Source: Nocardia altamirensis NBRC 108246 (GTDB lineage Bacteria > Actinomycetota > Actinomycetes > Mycobacteriales > Mycobacteriaceae). Taken from it: 64,000 nt of DNA. The stretch spans positions 61,371-125,370 of the forward strand of contig NZ_BDAY01000030.1 in NCBI RefSeq assembly GCF_001612685.1. The letters are read 5' to 3'. The notes below the pieces were generated by a model, which was not told the DNA's origin, did not search any database, and saw only the letters and a program-made list of their open reading frames with translations. This document shows positions 51,765 to 60,201 of the stretch, one piece after another. The position numbers and the translations under genes are program-made. The number at the start of each line of letters is the position of its first letter. The first letter of the stretch is position 1.

Positions 51765-52364
51765 GTGCTGCTTTCCGATCGCGACATCCGTGCGGAGATC
51801 GCCGCTGGGCGTCTCGGCGTCGAGCCGCTGCTGGAAAACCTGATCCAGCCGTCGAGTATCGACGTGCGACTGGACGGGATGTTCCGGGTGTTCGACAACT
51901 CCCGCTACACCCACATCGATCCCGCGCAACGCCAGGACGAGCTGACCAGCCTCGTCGAGCCTGCCGATGGCGAGCCGTTCGTGCTGCACCCCGGCGAGTT
52001 CGTGCTCGGCTCCACGCTCGAGGTGTGCACGCTGCCCGACGATCTGGCGGGTCGGCTGGAGGGCAAGTCGAGTCTCGGCAGGCTCGGCCTGCTGACGCAT
52101 TCGACCGCGGGGTTCATCGATCCCGGCTTCAGCGGCCACATCACGCTGGAACTCTCGAATGTGGCCAACCTGCCGATCACCCTGTGGCCTGGCATGAAGA
52201 TCGGCCAGCTGTGCCTGCTCCGGCTGACCAGTCCGGCCGAGCACCCGTACGGCAGCGCCACCGCAGGCTCGAAGTATCAGGGTCAGCGCGGGCCGACGCC
52301 GTCGAAGTCCTACCTCAACTTCCCGTTGTCGCCCGCGGTGGTCGACGCCGCGGAATCGCGGTAG
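51765..52364 (+). CDS. dcd: dCTP deaminase
   Basis: GTG 51765 starts a 199-aa protein (MLLSDRDIRAEIAAGRLGVEP) close in length to the mycobacterial enzyme. It shows LIQPSSIDVRLD, KSSLGRLGLLTHSTAGFIDPGFSGHITLELSN (the nucleotide site with the catalytic Glu), and the C-terminal YQGQRGPTPSKS that closes over the triphosphate. Actinobacterial Dcd is often bifunctional, converting dCTP to dUMP directly; that is inferred here. It supplies dUMP for thymidylate synthesis. Confidence 0.95.
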   Translation: MLLSDRDIRAEIAAGRLGVEPLLENLIQPSSIDVRLDGMFRVFDNSRYTHIDPAQRQDELTSLVEPADGEPFVLHPGEFVLGSTLEVCTLPDDLAGRLEGKSSLGRLGLLTHSTAGFIDPGFSGHITLELSNVANLPITLWPGMKIGQLCLLRLTSPAEHPYGSATAGSKYQGQRGPTPSKSYLNFPLSPAVVDAAESR

Positions 52365-52372
52365 TCCGAGCG

Positions 52373-52774
52373 TCACTCGGCCAGTTCTTGGACCGGTTCT
52401 ACCACCGACGGCGTGCGCGTCTTTCGGTAGTGCCGACGACTCGCGGCGGGCGCCCACAACAGGGTCAGCACGACGATCGATAACGCCCAGCCTGCGATCA
52501 GTGCCAGATGCGCGCCCGCACTGGGGAACATCACCCACACGACGAACCGCCCGAGGAACTGGCCGCCTAGCAAGAAGGTGATCAGTATTCGAGCCCAGTT
52601 CTTACCGCGCAATAGTGGCAGCACAAGGGCGGCGTAGAGCGGTGCGTGGGTGAGGTGGAAGACGGTGCCGACGTGCCAGCTGAACGGTGAGAGCACAACG
52701 ACGAGAATGTGATTGATCGCGTGAACGGCGACGCCGGTGGCGGCGATACGCACGGTGATCGGTGCAGCGAACAT
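52373..52774 (-). CDS. Small four-pass membrane protein
   Basis: The 133-aa product has four hydrophobic segments (VAVHAINHILVVVL, YAALVLPLL, LITFLLGGQFLGRFVVWVMF, LIAGWALSIVVLTLLW) and a basic C terminus. No motif identifies it. It is encoded downstream of the AraC-type regulator on the same strand, 77 bases away, and may be its target. It is convergent with dcd with only 8 bases between stops. Confidence 0.65.
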   Translation of the reverse strand: MFAAPITVRIAATGVAVHAINHILVVVLSPFSWHVGTVFHLTHAPLYAALVLPLLRGKNWARILITFLLGGQFLGRFVVWVMFPSAGAHLALIAGWALSIVVLTLLWAPAASRRHYRKTRTPSVVEPVQELAE

Positions 52775-52851
52775 CGCGGATATCCTTCGCGGTCGAGGGT
52801 GGGACGAACGCTATGTCCCCCACACCGCCGCGGTATTGGACGAATAGGACA

Positions 52852-53673
52852 TCAGCTGTCGGCTCCGCCGAGCAGCCTGCCGGGCGGCGCCCCGGCAAAA
52901 CGCTGAAAGTCCCTGATCAGATGGGATTGGTCGTAGTAGCCGAACTCGCTTGCGAGCAGGCTCGTCTCGCGGGCAGGCGCACGCACCAGTGCGGTGAGCG
53001 CCGCGGAGAAGCGCAGCAGCGAGCCGTAGTCCTTCGGCGGCAGGCCGATCTGCTCGGCGAAGCGGCGCCGGAAATGCCGCTGGCTCCAGCCGCTTTCCGC
53101 GGCGAGGGCGGCCACCGGCAGGAGGCCGTTCGAGGCGCGCAGTTGCCGGATCGCGTGGGTGATCGCCCGGTCTTCCCGGTCGTCCGCCGCCGCGGAACGT
53201 TCGCGGAGGTAGGCGGCGACCATGGCGAATCGGGCGGGCCAGGTGGGGGTTTCGGCGAGGCGCTCGGTCAGCGAGCGCACGGACTTGCCGAGGATCTCGG
53301 TGAGATCCGTTGCTTCGTTGCGTAGCTCGTCCATCGGGACGCCGAGCAGCCGTCGCGCGGTCAGCGGATCGAGTTGCACCTGGACGCTGCGCATCCGCCC
53401 GGAGTGCCCGGCCGTGCCTGCCCGGTCGTGCAGCCCGATGACGAGCGGGGTGGGATCCAGGCTGCGTCCTTCGAAGGTGCCTTCCAGTGCGAACACGATC
53501 TTGACGGTGCCGCCGGGAATCTTCCTGCGCCGCACCGGGTTCGGTTCGGTGACGTCGAAGCCGTAGCAGCGGACGATGTCGAGGCCGGCGAACGCCGCTG
53601 CTGGTGCGGGCACCAGCTCGCGAGTGCGCACCTGAAAGGTCCCGCGTAGGTCACTCAGCCGGTCGCTGCCCAT
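52852..53673 (-). CDS. AraC-family transcriptional regulator
   Basis: The 273-aa protein has a C-terminal AraC HTH domain: LPVAALAAESGWSQRHFRRRFAEQIGLPPKDY (first helix-turn-helix) and SLLASEFGYYDQSHLIRDFQRFAGAPPGRL (second), here cited in parts. The N-terminal ~150 residues are a beta-rich ligand or dimer region with KIPGGTVKIVFALEG, as in the GlxA-independent DUF6597-like group. The ligand is unknown. It probably regulates the adjacent small membrane protein gene. Confidence 0.88.
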   Translation of the reverse strand: MGSDRLSDLRGTFQVRTRELVPAPAAAFAGLDIVRCYGFDVTEPNPVRRRKIPGGTVKIVFALEGTFEGRSLDPTPLVIGLHDRAGTAGHSGRMRSVQVQLDPLTARRLLGVPMDELRNEATDLTEILGKSVRSLTERLAETPTWPARFAMVAAYLRERSAAADDREDRAITHAIRQLRASNGLLPVAALAAESGWSQRHFRRRFAEQIGLPPKDYGSLLRFSAALTALVRAPARETSLLASEFGYYDQSHLIRDFQRFAGAPPGRLLGGADS

Positions 53674-53720
53674 TCCTCGAATGTAGATGCGGCCGCAGCA
53701 CCGTGCGCGGCCTAACGGAA

Positions 53721-53792
53721 GCCGACCCGGCGATAGCCGCTCTGACGTGCACCGATCCAGCGAACGCCGACTCGGCGAAAGCCGCTCTGGCG
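53721..53792. repeat. Imperfect tandem repeat, 45-bp period
   Basis: The 27-bp units at 53721-53747 and 53766-53792 agree at 24 of 27 bases, with a further weak copy around 53818-53845. On the minus strand the units would read RQSGYRRVGFR-like peptides, but no gene is supported across them. They lie in the ~256-bp gap between the AraC gene and the 149-aa gene at 53930, which otherwise shows nothing. Confidence 0.6.
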
Positions 53793-53929
53793 GAAGGCGA
53801 GCCAGTGCGGCCCGCCTTCGCGAAAACCGCTGACTCCGACCCGAGTCCGCCCCGTCGACTGCCAGGAAAAGGGGCGGACTCGGCCCGGTGTGGCGCCGGG
53901 CGGCAACGGGAACCGATCGCGGCGCGTGA

Positions 53930-54379
53930 TCAGTCCCCGCCGCCCGCTCCCACCGCCAGCGCCGTCGTGATGATGACGGATAGCGGAGGAAGCGTGTCGC
54001 CGCGTCTCGGCGGGGATACCCAGAAGCACCCTTCCCGGGTCCACCTGCCGAGTCCGGTCGGCAACATCACGGCACTGCCAATGGCCGGAATGCCGATGTC
54101 GAGGCGGTTGAGCACCTCTAACACCTGCGTTCCCGGCCTGCTGTCCGGTTCGGCGAGAAAGCTCCACCGGATCTGCCTGGCCAGCATGGGCCCCCTGGTC
54201 CCCTGCTGTTCCAGTGCGGCCCGTACCTTTTCGGCACGAGCGGTCGGCAAGTGGACGACGCAGACGCGAGCGGTGATCGGCAACATGACGAATCCGCCAC
54301 GTTCGGTTACGGGTAGTCCGAACTCGTGCCGGTAGAACGCCACCCAATCGTCAACAGTCCTGAGTTTCTCCACATTCAC
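53930..54379 (-). CDS. Conserved-type hypothetical protein paired with XRE-TPR regulator
   Basis: GTG 54379 has AAGGAG 6 bases upstream, giving 149 aa (NVEKLRTVDDWVAFYRHEFG). It continues LPVTERGGFVMLPITARVCVV, RGPMLARQIRWSFLAEPDSRPG and GSAVMLPTGLGRWTREGCFW, a layout that recalls the small primase/polymerase-like proteins found beside XRE-TPR regulators in Nocardia. The catalytic residues of the primase family are not visible. It is divergent from the regulator at 54559 and probably controlled by it. Not recognised with certainty. Confidence 0.6.
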   Translation of the reverse strand: MNVEKLRTVDDWVAFYRHEFGLPVTERGGFVMLPITARVCVVHLPTARAEKVRAALEQQGTRGPMLARQIRWSFLAEPDSRPGTQVLEVLNRLDIGIPAIGSAVMLPTGLGRWTREGCFWVSPPRRGDTLPPLSVIITTALAVGAGGGD

Positions 54380-54558
54380 GGCGAACTCCTTGCCTCCCGC
54401 CCTCAAGGGTCCCGGTACAACCCGTGATTCGGTATTGCCCGCACGCCCGCCTTCTGCTGCCCTTCCGCTGCCTCTGATACCAGCTCTGTTTCGTATGTAG
54501 CCGTGCCAACAAACCACTCGTACCCTGGGGAAGGAGTGCTTTCGGAAGGGATGACATC

Positions 54559-55953
54559 GTGGTCCGGCAATGGTCAGGTAAAGAGGCCCGTGCCCTTCGC
54601 GATGCCAAGCGCATGAGCATCAGGCAGTTTGCGGCCCATCTCGGTGTGCATGAACGTCTGGTATCGAAGTGGGAGGCCGGTGGCGTCCGAGTCCATCCGC
54701 GTCCGATCAATCAAGCTGCTCTCGATACCTCCCTTGCCAGGTCCGATGACGTTGTGCGGGCACGGTTTGCGGCAATGATCGACCAGCCGGTGGCTGATCG
54801 ACCGTCCGCGCCTGGATTCGACGCGCCTGCCGATAGCTCGGCGCGCGCCCAATATTCGAGCGACGCGGACCTTTTGGCTCTCATAGATGCCGGTGCGATG
54901 AGAGGTGAAGCGTTAGCAGCGATTTCGGAGAGGGATCTGATCATGGCGGCTGCCCATGAGGCCAGCGAACACGCCGGCCAGGCGGAGAGCACGAACGTGG
55001 GTGCGACCACTTTGGAACAGCTCGACGCCGACGTCACGCGCATTGCGAATGACTATGTACACATCCCGCCGGTGCCGATGATGGTTGAGATGCTGCGGGT
55101 TCGGCGTCGGGTGTACCGACTGCTGGAAGGCCATCAGCGCCCCGCCGATACCAGCCATCTGTATCTGCTGGCGGGCACGCTGTCGGGTCTGCTCGCCAAC
55201 GCGAGCACCGACCTCGGCTACTTCGATGCGGCGGGTGAACAGATCAGAGCGGCGTGGGCCTACTCCGAACTGTGCGGTCACAACGGGCTCCGGGCGTGGA
55301 GCCGTGGCATGCACGCGCTCATCGAGTACAAGTCGGAGCGTCCGCGCCGGGCGGTGCAGCTGGCCCAGAGCGGTCAGGAGTTCGCCGAGTCGGCGACCGC
55401 GAAGGTTCGGCTGCTCAATATCGAGGCGCGCATCTGGTCGCGGCTCGGCAGCCAATCCGACGCCGATCGGTGCATTCGCGCCGCCGACGACGCCCGCGAC
55501 GTGCCCGAGACCGACACACTGCACGACGAGGTCGGCGGCGTGTTCGGGTTCAACGCCGCCAAGGCGCATTACTACGCGGGCGCGACCTACATCCATCTCG
55601 GTCAGGCCGAGCCCGCGCTGGCCGCTACCCAGCGCGCGATCGAGCTGTATGCGAGCGGCCCCTCCGAGCAGCGTTCCTATGGCGCCGAATCGCTGGCGCG
55701 GATCGATTGTGCTGCGGCACACCTGATCAACGGCAGCCTGGACGGGGCGGCCGAGGCGCTGCGCCCGGTGCTCGGGCTCGCCGAGGAGAAGCGCATCGCC
55801 CAGTTGGAGGAGCGGCTGACCGGGGTGCGCAGGCGCATCGCGGGCCCGGACTTCCGGGATGCGGTCGAGGCACGCTTCCTCGACGAGCGGATCGAAGAGT
55901 TCTGCGGCGTCACCGCCGCGAAGGGGATACCCCCTGGCAACCCGGCTTCCTGA
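54559..55953 (+). CDS. XRE-type HTH regulator with TPR-like C-terminal region
   Basis: GTG 54559 (MVRQWSGKEARALRDAKRMS) has GGAAGGG upstream. The 464-aa product has an N-terminal helix-turn-helix (SIRQFAAHLGVHERLVSKWEAGG) and a long helical region of TPR-like repeats from about residue 150 (LYLLAGTLSGLLANASTDLG, HALIEYKSERPRRAVQLAQ, AAKAHYYAGATYIHLGQAEPALAATQ). This XRE-TPR architecture is common in actinomycetes, usually next to small accessory genes under its control. The divergent gene at 53930 fits that role. Confidence 0.85.
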   Translation: MVRQWSGKEARALRDAKRMSIRQFAAHLGVHERLVSKWEAGGVRVHPRPINQAALDTSLARSDDVVRARFAAMIDQPVADRPSAPGFDAPADSSARAQYSSDADLLALIDAGAMRGEALAAISERDLIMAAAHEASEHAGQAESTNVGATTLEQLDADVTRIANDYVHIPPVPMMVEMLRVRRRVYRLLEGHQRPADTSHLYLLAGTLSGLLANASTDLGYFDAAGEQIRAAWAYSELCGHNGLRAWSRGMHALIEYKSERPRRAVQLAQSGQEFAESATAKVRLLNIEARIWSRLGSQSDADRCIRAADDARDVPETDTLHDEVGGVFGFNAAKAHYYAGATYIHLGQAEPALAATQRAIELYASGPSEQRSYGAESLARIDCAAAHLINGSLDGAAEALRPVLGLAEEKRIAQLEERLTGVRRRIAGPDFRDAVEARFLDERIEEFCGVTAAKGIPPGNPAS

Positions 55954-56062
55954 GGTTCTCGTCACACTGCGGGGCGCCACGGCAGGCCTGCCGCAGTCGC
56001 CCCAGTAAAAAACGGGCAATTGATACACGCAGGCCGATTATCTGTTTGCCGTGGGTGGCACC

Positions 56063-57310
56063 ATGGGACGGGTGAGCCCAAGTCATCGACCGCCGCGTGT
56101 GCTGGAGCAGTCCACGAAACTGCAGAACGTCGTCTACGAGATCCGTGGACCGGTACACGCGCAGGCGGCACGGCTGGAGGGTGAGGGTCACCGGATCCTC
56201 AAGCTCAATATCGGCAACCCCGCCCCGTTCGGGTTCGAGGCGCCCGACGTGATCATGCGCGACATCATCGCGGCGCTCCCGTATGCCCAGGGCTACTCCG
56301 AGTCCAAGGGCATCCTGTCGGCCAGGCGCGCGATCGTCACCCGCTACGAGCTGGTGCCCGGCTTCCCCGAGCTGGATGTGGACGACGTCTACCTCGGCAA
56401 CGGCGTCTCCGAGTTGATCACCATCACCATGCAGGCGTTGCTCGACAACGGCGACGAGGTGCTGATCCCTGCGCCGGACTACCCGCTGTGGACCGCGATG
56501 ACCAGCCTGGCCGGTGGCTCGCCGGTGCACTACCTGTGCGACGAGTCCAGCGGCTGGCAGCCCGACATCGCGGATATCGAATCCAAGATCACCGAGAAGA
56601 CCAAGGCGCTTTTGGTGATCAACCCGAATAATCCGACGGGTGCGGTGTATTCCGCGGAAATTCTCCAGCAGCTCGCGGATATCGCGCGCAAGCACCAGTT
56701 GTTGCTGCTCGCCGACGAGATCTACGACAAGATCCTCTACGACGACGCGAAGCATATTTCGCTGGCTTCGGTGGCCCCTGACCTGCTGTGCCTGACCTTC
56801 AACGGACTGTCCAAGGCGTACCGGGTTGCGGGGTATCGCTCTGGGTGGCTTGCGATTACCGGTCCGAAGGAGTCCGCGAGAGGGTTCCTCGAGGGCATCG
56901 ATCTGCTCGCCTCGTCCAGGCTGTGCCCGAATGTGCCTGCGCAGCATGCGATTCAGGTCGCGCTCGGCGGGCATCAGAGCATCGACGATCTGATCCTGCC
57001 CGGCGGTCGGCTGCTGGAACAGCGCGATGTCGCGTGGGAACGGCTCAACATGATCCCCGGCGTCTCGTGTGTGAAGCCGAAGGGCGCGCTGTACGCGTTC
57101 CCCAGGCTGGATCCGAATGTGCATGAGATCCATGACGATTCGAAGTTGATCCTGGATCTGCTGCTGCAGGAGAAGATCCTGATGGTGCAGGGGACCGGCT
57201 TCAACTGGCCCAACCATGATCATGTGCGGATCGTGACGCTGCCGTGGGCCAGGGACCTCGCGGTCGCCATCGAGCGCTTCGGCAACTTCCTGGCCGGCTA
57301 CCGCCAATAG
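56063..57310 (+). CDS. aspC: Aspartate/alanine aminotransferase (AspC/AlaA type)
   Basis: The start used is ATG 56063 (GTG 56051 and 56072 are alternatives), giving about 415 aa. It is a fold-type I aminotransferase: LKLNIGNPAPFGFEAP, YLGNGVSELITITMQALL, APDYPLW, VINPNNPTGAVYS, LLADEIYDKI and the PLP-binding Lys in NGLSKAYRVAGYRSGW. It corresponds to the mycobacterial AspC and E. coli AlaA group, which make alanine from pyruvate and glutamate or interconvert aspartate. Standalone transcription unit. Confidence 0.92.
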   Translation: MGRVSPSHRPPRVLEQSTKLQNVVYEIRGPVHAQAARLEGEGHRILKLNIGNPAPFGFEAPDVIMRDIIAALPYAQGYSESKGILSARRAIVTRYELVPGFPELDVDDVYLGNGVSELITITMQALLDNGDEVLIPAPDYPLWTAMTSLAGGSPVHYLCDESSGWQPDIADIESKITEKTKALLVINPNNPTGAVYSAEILQQLADIARKHQLLLLADEIYDKILYDDAKHISLASVAPDLLCLTFNGLSKAYRVAGYRSGWLAITGPKESARGFLEGIDLLASSRLCPNVPAQHAIQVALGGHQSIDDLILPGGRLLEQRDVAWERLNMIPGVSCVKPKGALYAFPRLDPNVHEIHDDSKLILDLLLQEKILMVQGTGFNWPNHDHVRIVTLPWARDLAVAIERFGNFLAGYRQ

Positions 57311-57662
57311 GTTGCGCGACACATTGCAGCAACCGCAACGCCCTGCTTCAGGCCCCTAAACAGACCGATGGTCTGGATAGATGCGAGATTTAGAGACCAT
57401 CTAGCGCAAAAGAAGTACTTTTGTGTACAGTAGGACTCGGCACTTTCGAGTGCCCGGTCGGGTTACCTACCCCCCTGGGTTAGCCCGATCTCGGGCTCGG
57501 CCGCCTACCCCCCTGGGCCGCCGGCCTGTGGGCGGCGGAGACATCCCCCTGCTCTCCGCCGCCCCCTCCGAACCCCTTCGCGCAGGCTCTGCCGCCGACT
57601 CCCGCTGGTCGATTCCGCCTCGCCCCCGCGTATTTGAAAATGAAATCCTTTAAGCTCGCCTG
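57311..57662 (+). promoter_or_regulatory. Structured leader region upstream of the YibE/F gene
   Basis: No gene is supported in this 352-bp region, but it is rich in structure. GGCACT-TTCG-AGTGCC forms a UUCG-type hairpin near 57449-57464. Two identical 14-bp boxes CCTACCCCCCTGGG lie at 57466-57479 and 57504-57517, separated by GCCCGA-TC-TCGGGC (57483-57496). An 11-bp perfect stem (57531-57541 with 57553-57563) follows. The boxes loosely resemble CsoR-type operators (TACCC...GGGTA). A TGAAAAT half-site reminiscent of Zur boxes lies near the gene start. Whether DNA or RNA control applies is not resolved. Confidence 0.5.
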
Positions 57663-58934
57663 GTGAGCGACCACCATCACCACCACGATCACTCCGGACC
57701 CATCGCGATCGGCGACACCGCCGCGCGCGTCGTGGTCGGATTGCTCAGCGTCATCGGTGTTCTCGTGGTGCTCAGCACCATCCTGCTCTGGCCGAGCAAA
57801 CAACACATCGACATCCCGCTGCCCATGCAGAACGCGGGCGGCGGTGCGGTGCAGACCGAGGCGGGCACGGTGATCCTGCAGGACATCGGGCCGTGCGGCA
57901 GTTCGTCGATCGGCAAGGTTTTCGTGGACAAGCCGGAGGCGCCGCGCAGTGACGCCTACACCTGTCAGCGCAGCCTGATCGATATCCAGTCCGGCCCGCA
58001 CAAGGGCAATCGCACGCTGCTCGAGATCCCGCCGGGCCCAGGCCAGCCCGATCTGCATGCCGGGGACAGCCTGCGGCTGGTGCGGCAGACCGATCCGAGC
58101 GGCACCCCGATGTACTCGTTCGAGGACTACTCGCGCGGGCTGCCGCTGACGCTGATCGTGCTGGTCTTCGTCGTGGTGATCGTGGTGGTGGCGCGCTGGC
58201 GTGGGCTGCGCGCGCTGCTCGGGCTGGTGTTCGCCTTCGCGGTGCTGGTGATGTTCATGCTGCCCGCGCTGTTGGACGGCAAGCCCGCGATTCCGGTCGC
58301 GCTGGTCGCGGGGGCGCTGATCCTTTATGCCGTGCTGTATCTCGCGCACGGGGTCAACCTGCGCACCAGTTCGGCGCTGCTCGGCACGCTGACCTCGATG
58401 CTCCTCGCGGCGGTGCTGTCATGGGTTGCCATCGAGATGACCCATCTCACGGGTCTGTCCGAGGAACAGAACACCAACGTCGCCACCTATCTCGAGCACG
58501 TGAGCATCACCGGACTGTTGTTGGCCGGGTTCATCATCGGCTCGCTCGGCGTGCTCAACGACGTCACCATCACCCAGGCGTCGGCGGCCTTCGAGCTGGC
58601 CGCGCTCGATGAATCCGCTTCGCGTCGCGAGGTTTTCACCGCAGCCATGCGGGTCGGCCGGGACCACATCGCCAGCACCGTGTACACCCTGGTGCTCGCC
58701 TACGCCGGTGGTGCGCTGCCGCTGCTGCTGCTGTTCAGCGTCGCGGGCCGGTCGATCCGCGACGTGCTGACCGGCGACGCGGTCGCGATCGAGATCGCCC
58801 GCTCGTCCGTCGGCGGCATCGCCCTCGCCCTGTCCGTCCCGCTGACCACCGCCATCGCGGTCATGCTCGCCCGGCCGTTCGGTAGTCGCAAGGTGCAGGC
58901 GGGACCTGCCCGCCGCGCCAGGCACGCACGCTGA
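57663..58934 (+). CDS. YibE/F-family membrane protein with His-rich N terminus
   Basis: GTG 57663 gives 423 aa. The N terminus is SDHHHHHDHSG, a likely metal-binding segment, followed by a membrane helix, a ~120-residue external domain containing ILQDIGPCGSSSIG, and at least seven further helices with the YibE/F signature (LTLIVLVFVVVIVVVARWRG, GFIIGSLGVLNDVTITQASAAFEL, DHIASTVYTLVLAYAGGALPLLLL, in pieces). YibE/F proteins are poorly characterised, probably channels or transporters. The poly-His segment and structured upstream boxes suggest metal dependence. Confidence 0.8.
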   Translation: MSDHHHHHDHSGPIAIGDTAARVVVGLLSVIGVLVVLSTILLWPSKQHIDIPLPMQNAGGGAVQTEAGTVILQDIGPCGSSSIGKVFVDKPEAPRSDAYTCQRSLIDIQSGPHKGNRTLLEIPPGPGQPDLHAGDSLRLVRQTDPSGTPMYSFEDYSRGLPLTLIVLVFVVVIVVVARWRGLRALLGLVFAFAVLVMFMLPALLDGKPAIPVALVAGALILYAVLYLAHGVNLRTSSALLGTLTSMLLAAVLSWVAIEMTHLTGLSEEQNTNVATYLEHVSITGLLLAGFIIGSLGVLNDVTITQASAAFELAALDESASRREVFTAAMRVGRDHIASTVYTLVLAYAGGALPLLLLFSVAGRSIRDVLTGDAVAIEIARSSVGGIALALSVPLTTAIAVMLARPFGSRKVQAGPARRARHAR

Positions 58935-59112
58935 GGTCAGGCCCGGCCGCGCGTTGTCCGGCTAGGGTCGGCTGATGTAAATGTGAGTCATTGGTTATCT
59001 TGCAGCTTTCCGGAACCAATTCCTTTGCAGGAGCGGCCGAATGCACATTGGGCAATGGTGAATAGTTTCGGCGAAGCGGTCGCCGATGCGCCCTCGTCGA
59101 CTATGCGACCGA

Positions 59113-59733
59113 TTACACGGTCAGCAGGAGATTCGACGCCAGTGCGAACATCATCACCGCGATGATCGAGTCGAGCACGCGCCATGCGGTCGGGCGGGCG
59201 AAGAGCGGAACAAGAAGGCGCGCACCGTAACCGAGCGAGGTGAACCACACAATGCTGCCGAGCATTGCGCCGACGCCGAGAAACCAGCGTTCGGGACCAG
59301 GGTAGGTGTTGGCGAGGGACCCCAGCAGCAGCACGGTTTCCAAGTACACGTTCGGGTTGAGCCACGTCAGCGCCAAGCCGGTGACGACAGTTGCGCCGAG
59401 CGCGGCGGTCTTGCCTTGCTCGATGGTCAGCGTGCTGTAGCCGAATGCCCTTCGTGCAGCAAGGATTCCGTAACCTGCGAGGAAGGCCGCGCCCGCGAAG
59501 CGACCCACCGTCTGCACCTCGGGCACTGATTCGGTGATCACGCCGAAGCCGCCGACACCAACGCTGATCAACACGACATCCGACAGCGCGCATATCGCGA
59601 CGACCACGGCTACATGCTCGCGCCGCAACCCCTGACGCAGCACGAACATGTTCTGCGCACCGATCGCGACGATCAAGGAAAGGACGAATCCGAAGCCGGA
59701 GACGGCGGCAAGTGCCGCCGAGGACGCCGTCAT
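59113..59733 (-). CDS. LysE/ArgO-family amino acid exporter
   Basis: ATG 59733 gives 206 aa with six hydrophobic segments; the open frame extends upstream without a start signal. It begins TASSAALAAVSGFGFVLSLIVAIGAQNMFVLRQGLRREH (cited in parts), the LysE/ArgO signature, with ALTWLNPNVYLETVLLLGSLA in the middle and GARLLVPLF. It exports basic amino acids such as L-arginine or L-lysine. LysE genes are usually controlled by a divergent LysG/ArgP regulator, but none is adjacent here. Confidence 0.88.
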   Translation of the reverse strand: MTASSAALAAVSGFGFVLSLIVAIGAQNMFVLRQGLRREHVAVVVAICALSDVVLISVGVGGFGVITESVPEVQTVGRFAGAAFLAGYGILAARRAFGYSTLTIEQGKTAALGATVVTGLALTWLNPNVYLETVLLLGSLANTYPGPERWFLGVGAMLGSIVWFTSLGYGARLLVPLFARPTAWRVLDSIIAVMMFALASNLLLTV

Positions 59734-60201
59734 GCAGCAGGCCGTACGAGATGCGAGCCGCGCAATGCCTGTGGCGGAATCGAGAATTCGACAGGATATT
59801 CCGGGGCTTGGTAGGTGCCGGAGAGGGTCATGCGTCGAGGCTGTCCTTCGTCGGGGTCGGCTGTGTATTGCCGAGATATCCACCAGCGCAACAACGCTGG
59901 CTCGGCGATAAGAGTTGACCACGAGATCGACGCCCGAGTAATGGTCGGCATCTTGGGGTTTTATGCCCGTGTGATGCAAATGTGAGCCCGGCTGGTTAAC
60001 TAACAGCTTCCTGGGTGTCACCGATGCGCCCCGCTTCGTAAGCCAGCGAGTCCTCGCCGAAAAGGCCTCGCGCTACCGGGATTTCAAGGTTGTGCACATC
60101 GTTCGTCACCATCCCCAGAAGCAGTGCGGATCCACAGAGAGGGTGCGGATCTCGCGGCTTCGAGATCGAACGCGGAGGTCGAACCCTCGCGAAGGGGTGA
60201 C
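59734..60201. other. Intergenic region upstream of lysE-like gene
   Basis: Some 468 bases without a supported gene. No regulator gene, hairpin with a U tract or repeated element was recognised. It should contain the promoter of the LysE-type gene and the 3' end of the Hsp70-like transcript. Confidence 0.45.

Noticed and set aside
54559..55953. XRE-TPR regulator as part of a phage or defence system.
   Set aside because: This architecture is common in actinomycete chromosomes, and the neighbours show no mobile or defence signature.
57627..57655. Zur box upstream of the YibE/F gene (TGAAAATGAAATCC).
   Set aside because: Only the left half-site fits the palindromic consensus; the right half matches poorly, so it is mentioned but not called.
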